Assembly (NCBI GenBank): GCA_011033025.1
Contig: WFMF01000518.1
Location: 53,149-117,148, forward strand
Direction of reading: 5' to 3'
Length of the DNA stretch: 64,000 nt
Origin: Beroe forskalii
Lineage: Eukaryota > Ctenophora > Nuda > Beroida > Beroidae
Numbering within the stretch: position 1 is the first letter of the stretch; every line of letters starts with the position of its first letter. The translations under genes and the position numbers were made by a program. Below, piece after piece: positions 37,501 to 45,414 of this stretch. The notes beneath the pieces were generated by a model, which did not search any database, had not been told where the DNA came from, and saw nothing but the letters and a program-made list of their open reading frames with translations.

Positions 37501-40321
37501 GAAAATGTGCACGTGCTGTTTTTCAAAAGATACGTGCGTCATTTTCATGATGGTGCTTTGGTAAGTTCCTCATTAAACAACATTTGTTTGAAAATATTTA
37601 CTTTATAGGTGGGGTATTGCTTAACAATGGTTGCTATGTATTTGTATGTACAATGTACATGAATGATTGCGCACGCTATCATTATTCTGTTTTGAATATA
37701 ACTGTCGTTCTGATATTTTTGATGCGATAAAAAGTACGATTGTTCGTCAGAAGGATGGGAACATTTGAAACCGTCGACGGAGGTAAGACTTAGAAGTAAG
37801 AGCTGGAATAGCTGTAGTCGGTATTCTGTGGCAGGCAATAAAAAGGGCCAGGTGTCCTGTGGCCTAGAAGACCCGACGGGCTTTCTAGTTAACTTATAAG
37901 ATATCTATACTCGGCGGCATAATAGCTTACCCATAGCATCGCGAAATCGTGAAGACATTGACCAATCAGCGAACGAGTTTGCAGTCAACTCGCATGCTGA
38001 TTGGTCAATTCCAAATGGACCTTTGGGTAAACTAATATGCCAAAGACATTAGATCGACTTTGTAACCTTTTCCTAACATAAGTGACAATAAGTCTTACTT
38101 GTAAAAGGGGTCATTTCCACCTCCTGCAACGGGTCGGAAGAGGCAGTGCGTGTAGCTGCTTCTCTTCTGGTAGTTCTGTAGCTGGTGCAACTGGCCACGA
38201 GCATCACATCTCCAGGCTATCATCACTCCTCTCTGAGAAGTTAATTTTGGAATCATGGAATTCGTAATTCTATCTTTTAGTTGAAAATCAGGAATCGTAA
38301 GTGTCATAATTGGAAGTATATCAAATTATTTGGATGCTTAATGATTCCAAACAGCCAACCTAACAGATTGTTGTCAAACCTCATCTCCAGATATTAGTCT
38401 TGTGCCATTACTGCTCCAGGCCAAGATGTTGACAGGCGCCTTGTGGCCATCACTAGCACAGCTGGCTTCATGTTCATGCTCATTCCACAAGGTTATATCA
38501 CCTATAAAGTAAAGCAATCAATAAACATTAATGTTCGGCATTATGCTCTGGACAAATTTAATGGAAGCATGTGGAAAGGCTACTTTATGCAAATTTTTGC
38601 TGAATAACACAAAATGATATTTAGTTTGTGAAATTGGCATCGAGAGTTTTTAGCAATCAGCAAGTTGGGTAGGTACAGTTCATTAAAATTTCTTTACTTA
38701 GATTCTTTTTCAAGATATAATGTTCAATCCTGAATCGTCTATAATGCCTCTTTTTAGATAATAGTGCGTTCGGAAAAGATTGTCACTTGCAATTTTCTGG
38801 AGAAACGGCTGCCGTGAGTGACTTATTGATGTGATATTCGTTTTTTCAGACATTTTTGGATTAAGATAATCGGGTTTTACCGATAACTAACTTTTCTTAG
38901 CCCATTCTACAGCAGATTCAAATTTCTAATTATTTGCTCCGCTGTACGAAACTGACCACAAATTTCGTTGTCAAAGAAAACGCGCTATCAACGGACCCAA
39001 GAAGTGTGAGATAATCAAAATGAGGCTGCTGCAGCACACGTGGATGCTAACCGGAACAAATGGACTGTTTTTCGTCGAGATGAAATAATCCTAAGGGGTG
39101 CTTTGACCTCAAAAAGGATATGCTCCAGATAGGGCAGTTGCAACTTTTGCTCTGGCAATTGCCCAGAAATAAAACATTCAAATAACTTGAAACCTACGGT
39201 TATCGTGTTAGGCTATTAGTTCAGACCCTTCTGTACACGGGACAACCATTTTTAAGATTTTGACTAATTTTCTTAACATCAGAAACGTGTGTGCTAGGCG
39301 CTAGCTGTGTACTGCATTATCGGTTACTGAACTGTTAAATTTGTCACTTTTTAGCTCTACTTATAATCAATAATGCAGGGTTAAATTGTACAAAAATTTG
39401 CCCCGGATGTCAACCAATCATCCTATTCTTTAGTTTTGGACCTGAAGGTCCTGAATATGTCCTGAATAGTGAAATCGGACTATAAAAACATGGCCTAGAA
39501 GATGTAGAATTCGCCATACAGCGGAGCACCTGAAAACAATCAAAAAATAAGCTAGATGACCCACTCAAAAATCTTCGTTAATACTGAAAATTTGCAATTC
39601 AGTCTGGTAGAGACCCTTATACTCGAATATGTCGAAATTTTGATATTTTTGGTCATATTTGTCATTTTATGCCTGTAGTGACAATCATTTCCGAACGCCC
39701 TAGTATTTACATATTTGTAAATTTGTGTTCAATGGGGACCTACCATTCTCCCATCCAACAGATAGTATTTTCCTGGTAGGGTGCCATGACATTGTGGTTG
39801 GAGCACAATTCTTCTCAATGTTTATATCTTCAACTGCCTCACCCTGCAAATTAAATTATTAGGAGAAATTCTAATCATAGGAGCAATTTCATGGCTGTAT
39901 TGCATTGAAAGAGAATGAAAAATCAAGCAGCACATTTATAAAGAATTACTCTTATGAAAATTTCAGAAGAAGGACCTTGAAATGATGATTTAAATCTATA
40001 TGACCATGTCAGATCAAGAATTGGGAAGACATTGGACAATTATTTCAGTATTTCCATTCAAAAACGATTTCCATTAATTTTCTAAAATGACCATAGATTT
40101 AAAATATAATCATTTAGAAGATCATTAGGCAAATGAAAGTTAGTGTCGAAGACTGTGGGACTCACCTCATCAAAGAATAGACTAACAGCCCCCTGAGCCT
40201 CATTATCAGCATCATCAATCTTGGTTGCAACAGCTAGAAGAGCAAAGCTAGGGTGCCACTGAATATCTGTGTGTACGCTATTAGCACTTGTAGCAGCTCT
40301 GTGATCGAAAAAAACTGACAT
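22517..40321 (-). CDS. IFT140: Intraflagellar transport protein IFT140, N-terminal 882 codons (21 exons, partial)
   Basis: Core subunit of the IFT-A complex that drives retrograde transport and membrane-protein import in cilia. Exons from 5': 40166-40321, 39744-39843, 38380-38501, 38099-38232, 30026-30131, 29520-29753, 28989-29175, 28658-28866, 28422-28515, 28175-28270, 27922-28013, 27476-27610, 26914-27003, 26604-26730, 25360-25530, 24931-25065, 24658-24701, 24221-24289, 23408-23488, 23074-23159, 22517-22694. All junctions keep phase and nearly all have GT/AG. Diagnostic matches: start MSVFFDHR...[14 protein letters not shown], then [43 protein letters not shown], and [16 protein letters not shown] followed by [15 protein letters not shown]. 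The first ~700 residues form the two WD40 propellers and the rest opens the TPR solenoid. The frame is unbroken. The C-terminal ~580 residues are absent from the window; the DNA left of exon 21 is the Ly6-like gene on the other strand. The exact donor of exon 12 is the least certain. Confidence 0.92.
23600..24020. other. IFT140 intron segment with inverted repeat
   Basis: TCAGCATC..ATAGACGGGAG near 23680-23700 is inverted as CTCCCGTCTATTCGATGCTGA near 23950-23971, and ACACGGGCTAT occurs near both ends (23637, 24005). Probably a degenerate small element in the intron. Confidence 0.4.
24326..24392. repeat. ~24-bp tandem repeat (CAATGTACATACTTACATTAA)
   Basis: Two full copies plus a partial copy, within the IFT140 intron between exons 17 and 18. 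Confidence 0.75.
27826..27905. repeat. 12-bp tandem repeat (GATGCATGATTT), about six or seven copies
   Basis: Imperfect units of GATGCATGATTT, lying within about 20 bases downstream of the IFT140 exon 11 donor (minus strand). The Met/His-rich open frame across it is a by-product. Confidence 0.85.
30125..30680. repeat. ~39-bp tandem repeat spanning the IFT140 exon 5 acceptor
   Basis: The unit GTTACTGAAATGGTGGTCAT plus GGTGACTACTCAGT is present at about 30125-30163, 30579-30617 and 30618-30656, then decays. On the minus strand each unit includes the sequence CCATTTCAG|TAACT used as the exon 5 acceptor at 30131, so decoy acceptors lie upstream of the real one. The first and second units are separated by the hAT-like insertion. 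Confidence 0.8.
30164..30570. mobile_element. 407-bp hAT-like MITE with 8-bp duplication CTCAGTGT
   Basis: Termini CAGGCCCGTAG and CTACGGGCCTG are perfect inverted repeats. The flanks 30156-30163 and 30571-30578 are both CTCAGTGT. The 8-base duplication and CAGG.. start are typical of the hAT superfamily. The interior has GC-rich self-complementary patches (GGGGGCTGCAGCCCCCC-like near 30190-30207, GGGGGCTCCGCCCCC near 30457-30472). There is no transposase. It sits in IFT140 intron 4, 33 bases from the exon 5 acceptor. Confidence 0.9.
31722..33605 (-). CDS. Secreted cystatin-like protein A, nested in IFT140 intron 4
   Basis: Five exons: 33479-33605, 32898-33230, 32627-32754, 32041-32157, 31722-31835 (272 residues, unbroken frame, GT/AG at each junction). 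The protein has a signal peptide (hydrophobic to about residue 18), then a conserved cysteine block ([12 protein letters not shown]) and a charged, Lys/Arg-rich region I do not recognise. A C-terminal cystatin fold follows: [12 protein letters not shown] helix, strand GTVVVGDI, the loop VVAAG where cystatins have QxVxG, then TTDETC with a second Cys about 16 residues on, and VWMTPMW at the place of the PW loop. Cystatins inhibit papain-like proteases in secretions or lysosomes. The missing Q and the altered PW loop make inhibition uncertain. Same exon phases as protein B. Confidence 0.72.
32199..32266. repeat. Hairpin in intron of cystatin-like gene A
   Basis: ATAGTATGTTTCAAGT and its complement nearly abut. 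Outer TAGGCTACATA / TATGTAGCCTA extends the fold. Confidence 0.8.
34371..36823 (-). CDS. Secreted cystatin-like protein B, nested in IFT140 intron 4
   Basis: Five exons: 36709-36823, 36145-36486, 35777-35922, 35102-35215, 34371-34493 (279 residues, unbroken). The layout and intron phases equal those of protein A, 2 kb downstream, so they are tandem paralogues. Signal peptide [13 protein letters not shown], cysteine block [12 protein letters not shown], a region with [12 protein letters not shown], then the cystatin domain: N-terminal GGMPG (cystatins need a Gly here), helix [15 protein letters not shown], strand [11 protein letters not shown], loop DGSAAG instead of QxVxG, NEEEC..C pair, and [11 protein letters not shown] with an intact PW. 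Likely an extracellular or lysosomal protein. Protease inhibition is plausible but unproven given the changed first loop. Confidence 0.75.
35505..35731 (-). mobile_element. tRNA-derived SINE
   Basis: On the minus strand the head reads TGACCAGTTGG-like, with an A-box-like TGGTGTAATGG (35722-35712), an anticodon-loop-like CTCATGACC and a B-box GGGTTCGATTCCC (35680-35668). Downstream sequence to about 35505 is not tRNA. The arms do not pair well enough for a functional tRNA. It lies in the third intron of cystatin-like gene B. A 3' tail and target duplication were not identified. Confidence 0.65.
36824..38098. other. Spacer in IFT140 intron 4 upstream of cystatin-like gene B
   Basis: This holds whatever promoter gene B uses; none can be pinned down. 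A hairpin at 37956-38009 (ATTGACCAATCAGC / GCTGATTGGTCAAT) with inverted CCAAT motifs is the only structured element. CCAAT boxes are common promoter elements, but it is over 1.1 kb from the gene B start. Confidence 0.45.
38764..39700. mobile_element. 937-bp TA-flanked MITE in IFT140 intron 2
   Basis: The left end is GTGCGTTCGGAAAAGATTGT and the right end is the inverse of GGGCGTTCGGAAATGATTGT. TA stands on both sides (38762-38763, 39701-39702), as for Tc1/mariner-like elements. No frame for a transposase is visible. Confidence 0.85.
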
Positions 40322-40346
40322 GCCTTGAATAAGTTATTCATAATTA

Positions 40347-40435
40347 TTAGATTCATTCCATTCATTATCATCCTTGAGTTTCATTTGTATCTCGTTCACT
40401 TGATATCATGAAGGATCACATTAAAGATTATAATA
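40347..40435 (+). repeat. Left member of a ~85-90-bp inverted pair bracketing 9.2 kb
   Basis: TTAGATTCATTCCATTCATT..ACTTGATATCATGAAGG is repeated in reverse at 49506-49596 with about ten mismatches by eye. It lies just upstream of the IFT140 start codon. Confidence 0.8.
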
Positions 40436-43290
40436 ACACCCAAGATACAACACAGTCACAAGACTGTGTGCCACAGTGTTAGCTTTCTTCTTCTTTTGCG
40501 GTCACCAGTTTCTAGTCACAGCAACAGTGCCGTGTCTCTGTCACCGGGTCCCCAGAGGCAAACTCCTGCTAGCTCGACCCCAAGGACTCCCTGTATATAA
40601 CAATAATCATACTTACCTATATCATAGAACTGCAACTAGACACGGGAGTCTAATGTCAGTTGCTACCTGGAGCGCTGCAAACTCGGAGAGCAGACAGGGA
40701 CCAACGCTCAGGCCAAACCCATTTGTTCTGTATTCCCCTCCGGATAAATCCTGTGTGGGATGTCAGAACTTTCCAAATTAACCTTAAAAGGTCACCAGTG
40801 ATCCATAAACAGGTTGTTCCTCTCAAAACGACCTATTTGTTACATAAAATGACAAAAGTGGGGGTTACCCCTGTAAAACTTAAGTCTGCCAAAGAGTATG
40901 ACTAAACTGAGTTTACCATTCCGGTTTTCAAGCGTTATGATGAACTCGCCAATGAAATAGGAGGGACAGCTCTGGGTCCTTAAGAAGTGACAAGGACCCA
41001 GAACTGGCAAACTCGCAAGCCGGGTACTTCCACTGTTCAGGGATCCAGTATTATTCCGCTATGTGAGTCAGGCTGATATGAATCAGTACCTGTCTGGAAT
41101 AAACCTGGGGAATAAACCTGAGGGCGATTAAATGCTTGATGCTCCGTTAATTATGATTTCGGATGGGATCTTGATACGTAGTATACCCAATCCCATTGTT
41201 CCAATGGTCAAATTCCAGTAAAACCAGCTCCAGTAGCCAATTTCCGTTAAATGGTTCATAGCTGAAAATGTACCAGGCGTTCAAGAAAAGTTGATTCAGT
41301 TTCTCTTTTTCCGCTAATCTGTCCTGGACAGTTGTTCATAACCTGTGACCTAGAACAATTTCCATAGGAAAAGAGTCGCATAGTCGGCACTGGCTGAAAG
41401 AAAATATTTCAAGGTGCCGTCAAGTGGAATTCCGTGAAATGCAACCTAATTTGTTATGCCAATTCAGGGAGTATACCAGTGAAAGCTTAAAAGCAAACGA
41501 GAAAAACCATTTTCTCTGGATCTCTGATCCACCTCCGCGATCAAGAAATCCTTACGCTCCTGATTTCATCTAATCCAGCAGCTTTGTTGCTTGCCAACTG
41601 CTGCACAGCCTCGTGAGTTGCCAAAAGTTTCATGAAGAAATTGGCGATTGCTTGCTGCTTATCACTCGGTATTAGAGTGATATGCAGAACCTGAGGATTC
41701 CTGAGGGGAACCTGAAATTTCTCCTGGGGTTTTCCTGAAGCTGTTAAGGGTTCCTGTTACTTTTATTACCAAGGGGGTACCAGATTGATCAAGAAATAGA
41801 TATTACTGCAGAATATCTTCCAGCTTTTGCGATAAGAATGCTTCAAATGCTAGGAAATCAGTCTGAACGCGGAGCAGAAGAGATCCCAGTCCTCAGAAAA
41901 GTACCCGGAGCAGTTGGCTTCTGTCAGAGAGCAAGGCAGTCTGATAGCCTTGATGAGGTCCGCTGCCAAAAGTGAGAGGTGGGTAGAGAGGATCTGCTAA
42001 CAAAGGAGCAGGCTTGTGAAGCAGGAGATGCAGCCTGCAAAGAGCTAAAGGGGTCCTCAGGTGAGAAACCTGGAATGAACCAGAATGGGTGTCTGGCGTA
42101 GTGTACACTGATAACTGCTGGGTTAGTGACCAAGCAGATCAGGTGTGGGAAAAGAAGCGAAGCCCGAGTAAGTTTCATCCATGTCAGAAATGTGTAGAAC
42201 ATCTTCCAAGAAAACACCGACCTTGAACTAGAGTCAGCTGTTAAAGGATAACTGTGTTTTAAAACCTGCGGATGTTAGTCCTGCGGTGTTACGACAAGTT
42301 AAATCCTGAGGATGTTAGACCGACAAAATACCTAAGGTAGAATCCGAGTTGACTACCTTAAATCCATGCTAAAAAATATATATATATAAAACCAAGTATG
42401 AATCCTGATGATGAAATCCACAAGGATTTGAAGCCGAAACAAGCGCCAAATTAAACTAAATTCGAACTTAAAGCAACAGAGTTACTTCCTGAATTACTGA
42501 GGATGTTAGACCATGATTGATTTCCAAGGGGGTTTACAGGGTGTAAGTCCTGTGAATTGAGAGTACTATGGTGTGGTTATAGTACTCTTGCTGCCAGTGG
42601 TCATCTCCGAGTGTGGACCATGCCTTGTATAGTTCTCCAGTAAAAGTCCGCATTGAACAACAGTCTTGCAGTGATAGAAAAACTGCGGATGTCAGTCCTG
42701 CAGATGTTAGTCCTGCGGATGTTAGTCCTGCGGATGTTAGTCCTGCGGATGTTAGGCCAGTGGATGTTAATCCTGTTGATGTTAGTCCTGCGGATGTTAG
42801 ACCGATATAATATTCCTAAGGAATTATTCCAGCGGATGTTAGCCCTAATTCAATCCGAGAGAATTTTAGAGCCAAGTATCTATCCTGGTGATAATTTCCA
42901 TGATTTTTTTTTTCTTTTCAAGCGTCGAAACCAAAAAAAAATCCGACATCTATTATTAACCTAGATTTTTAGCAACAGAGCTAAATCTGAGGAGATAAGA
43001 CCGAATTTGATTTCAAAGGGGATTTCCGAGGCACAAGTCCTGTAGATGAAAGTACCACATAGTACCCTTCCAATTCTGCCACAGATCTTCGCCAAGTGTT
43101 GTCAGCGTTGAGGTTCAGTTCTGAGCTCCATACTGTAACTCTCCTAACCTGAGAGCTACCTGTGGATGTTAGCTTCTCTCCGAGTTGTTGGGGTGGCTAG
43201 TCCCGCCAAAGCATTATATTACTTAATGTATAATGCACCTCCCGTTGGAGCCACCCAGCCCGCACGACGGGGACGTTCGGAGAGGATTCC
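40436..43290. other. Degenerate repeat region, possible decayed LTR retroelement
   Basis: No intact gene. Around 40640 (+) a reading with an LDTG aspartic-protease-like motif interrupted by a stop is present, and near 43250-43280 a basic stretch (RRGRSERIP) recalls the C-terminus of Gypsy-type pol. Both are weak. On the minus strand 41520-41680 is open but unrecognised. Scattered GCGGATGTTAG(T/A)CC motifs run from 42270 to 42850. Confidence 0.3.
42682..42805 (+). repeat. 15-bp tandem repeat (GCGGATGTTAGTCCT), about eight units
   Basis: In one frame it reads as repeated ADVSP pentapeptides. Single units of the same motif are scattered at 42268, 42305, 42500 and 42832, so the array grew from a locally dispersed motif. 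Confidence 0.85.
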
Positions 43291-43292
43291 GC

Positions 43293-43460
43293 GGGCCAGT
43301 GTTAGCTTTCATTCCACCGTATTATTTTTGGTGTCTCATAATGATTTGTTTGGATCTGCCTAGATCTCTGATAAAGTTATCTCATTTGGATCCTGTCAAA
43401 GACTAAGGAAGGAGCTGTTGGAAAGTTTTGTGGTTTGACTGTACAAAGATGGCTGTATTG
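43293..43460 (+). repeat. ~170-bp direct repeat, first copy
   Basis: GTGTTAGCTTTCATT..GTTTGGATCTGCCTAGATCT..GACTAAGGAAGGAGCTGTTG matches 43793-43962 with scattered differences. The spacing and orientation could reflect two LTR fragments, but no TG..CA ends were confirmed. Between them (43628-43686) is a short tandem array of ACACTGGACAAAGACT. Confidence 0.75.
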
Positions 43461-43792
43461 TTTTACCTTGCTTGCAAGAAAACAGTCACCCAGAATGGAG
43501 ACACTGTTTCAATGGCTGTTTCATCTCTACAGAGTCGCCTTCAAATGTGCTGATAACACTTTTATGTGGCAGTTGACTTGATCCTTTGATCTAGTTTAGC
43601 CAGATGAAGCTTTGAATTCCCTACACTGGAAAAAGACTGCACTGGACAAAGATTACACTGGACAGAGACTACACTGGACAAAGACTAAATTAAATTGAAG
43701 CTTATGAAACTAAGACACCATCTAGTGGTTGGGGGAGCATTGGGTGACCTTTAAATGCATTCAACCCCACAACATCGTCTCAAGTCTGTGTG

Positions 43793-43962
43793 CCTCAGTG
43801 TTAGCTTTCATTACTGTACCATATTATTTTTAGTGTCTCATTATGATTTGTTTGGATCTGCCTAGATCTCTGATAAAAGTATCTCATTTGGATCCTGTCC
43901 AAGACTAAGGAAAGAGCTGTTGGAAATCTCTGTGGCTTGACTGTACAAAGATGACTGTATTT
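43793..43962 (+). repeat. ~170-bp direct repeat, second copy
   Basis: Second member of the pair described at 43293-43460. A short piece of the same start (CACAGTGTTAGCTTTC) also occurs near 40471. Confidence 0.75.
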
Positions 43963-44034
43963 GTACATAACCCAAGTCATAATTCATTCAGAGGTCATTA
44001 ATTGTGGAAACTTTTTCCTCCCCAACACCTTTTT

Positions 44035-44190
44035 GTTTTACAGAAAGGCATTGAAGAGGGTTGGCTGAAATCATGGTTGGGGATGTGAGAAATAGGATAT
44101 GTGTACAGTAGGTCCAGGTTTGCAATAGAACTACTGTTATTTCTGGAAAGTGCCGGGATTGCTCCTTAATAACATCAGTTGTGAAAATGT
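44035..44190. repeat. Interspersed repeat shared with 12831-12975
   Basis: Same orientation, good match throughout (GAGAAATAGGATATGTGTA, TTTCTGGAAAGTGCC). A short (CCGT)n-like run follows at 44195-44235, then the LINE. Confidence 0.75.
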
Positions 44191-44315
44191 CCCTCCCTCC
44201 ATCCGTCCGTCTGTCCGTCCAGCCATCTGTCCGTATTTGTACCATATGCTCAACTCTCCAGAATAATATTATAAATTGAAGGACTGTAGTGGTCCCCTCA
44301 GTCTCCTACGCACAG

Positions 44316-45344
44316 ATGGCAACTGGGCACGCCACGTCTCAGGGAACAGCACAGAAAAGAGAGGACTTCCACATCAAAGTGTTTAGGAGTGATAAGGCCA
44401 CTTTAACCAGGGAGGACCAGTGGAATGTCCAGTTTAAAATTTCTGATTCGTTAGTCCAGGCAGTCCAACAAGGTAAATCAGGGGAGGAAATTGCTCACTC
44501 AGGTACCAAACTAGAAGGTGACACGAATCACATGAAAGTGTTCTGCACCTCGAAATCAGGGGTTTTCTATAAGCAGGCAATCAATTCTATTACAGGATAT
44601 GAAGCTTTACTACCAGGAGAATTTGCCCCAGGCAATGAGATTTACGCACGTCTGCCACGCATGGCAGTACCCCTCTTAGGCAACATCACAGCTCATTTCT
44701 CCGCAGGAACATTTGGGGCAATCAAGCCAGAACAGGTGAAAATCAGCAGGAAGCCATGGTACTCGGAGTCGTCCAGCATCCACCTATATCTGGAGGTTGA
44801 CGATGCGGCGTTTACGTGGCTGAAGGAGAAGACGTGGATGTCCGCCATTGGCCTTCACGTCATCAGATGGGCCCACGCCCCAATCAGAGGTGTGATGGGC
44901 TACATAGCCCCCGACGAGGACGCCAAAGCTCTCAAAGAGAAGCTTATCAAGGAACAAAACCAGGCAAACCCACCCCCAACAGGTTCTGATCCAGAAAACC
45001 GCGGCAGACACGTCACGGGAGAGGAGAAATCCGGGAAACCCGCACAGCCAGTCTCTGATCAAGAAGACGAGGATGTGCTCAAGGAAGACCCGCTCCTGGA
45101 GCTGAAGCAGTTTCAGGACGTCCTAACCCCAGCACAAGAGGAGGCACTCCTTGACACCGAGGACGTGCCCCTGGACACCACCATGGTGTTCAGAGGGCGC
45201 AAGTCGTCAACCCCTGTTAGGAGACGAAGCCCAGAGATACCTAAGAAGGGAAAGGCACGGAGGAAGCTCCACCCAGACGGCACGCCACTATCAGATCCCT
45301 CCGAGGCGGAGGAAACAGGGTCGGACGAGGACAAGGAGAACTAG
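44316..45344 (+). CDS. LINE ORF1 protein
   Basis: 342 codons from the first ATG at 44316. The same frame is open upstream to 44289 or before without an ATG. The N-terminal half is globular (strands and helices with MAVPLLGNITAHFS and YSESSSIHLYLEVDDAAFTWLKE). The C-terminal third is highly charged, Pro/Glu-rich and ends in an acidic tail. No CCHC zinc knuckle is present, unlike many I- or Jockey-type ORF1 proteins. The part around DDAAFTWLKE could be an RRM-like nucleic-acid-binding fold, but I cannot confirm a family. ORF1 proteins bind the element RNA to form the transposition RNP. The frame is uninterrupted and sits 70 bases upstream of ORF2. Confidence 0.8.
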   Translation: MATGHATSQGTAQKREDFHIKVFRSDKATLTREDQWNVQFKISDSLVQAVQQGKSGEEIAHSGTKLEGDTNHMKVFCTSKSGVFYKQAINSITGYEALLPGEFAPGNEIYARLPRMAVPLLGNITAHFSAGTFGAIKPEQVKISRKPWYSESSSIHLYLEVDDAAFTWLKEKTWMSAIGLHVIRWAHAPIRGVMGYIAPDEDAKALKEKLIKEQNQANPPPTGSDPENRGRHVTGEEKSGKPAQPVSDQEDEDVLKEDPLLELKQFQDVLTPAQEEALLDTEDVPLDTTMVFRGRKSSTPVRRRSPEIPKKGKARRKLHPDGTPLSDPSEAEETGSDEDKEN

Positions 45345-45414
45345 GAATCCAGACCAGGTTGTATGGTAACAAGGTAAACATCAATTAGGAGTAATTTTTC
45401 TTTCTTCTTTCAAC

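Noticed and set aside
40590..40905. Gypsy-type aspartic protease gene
   Set aside because: The LDTG-like motif is isolated and followed at once by a stop; kept only as weak evidence for a decayed retroelement.
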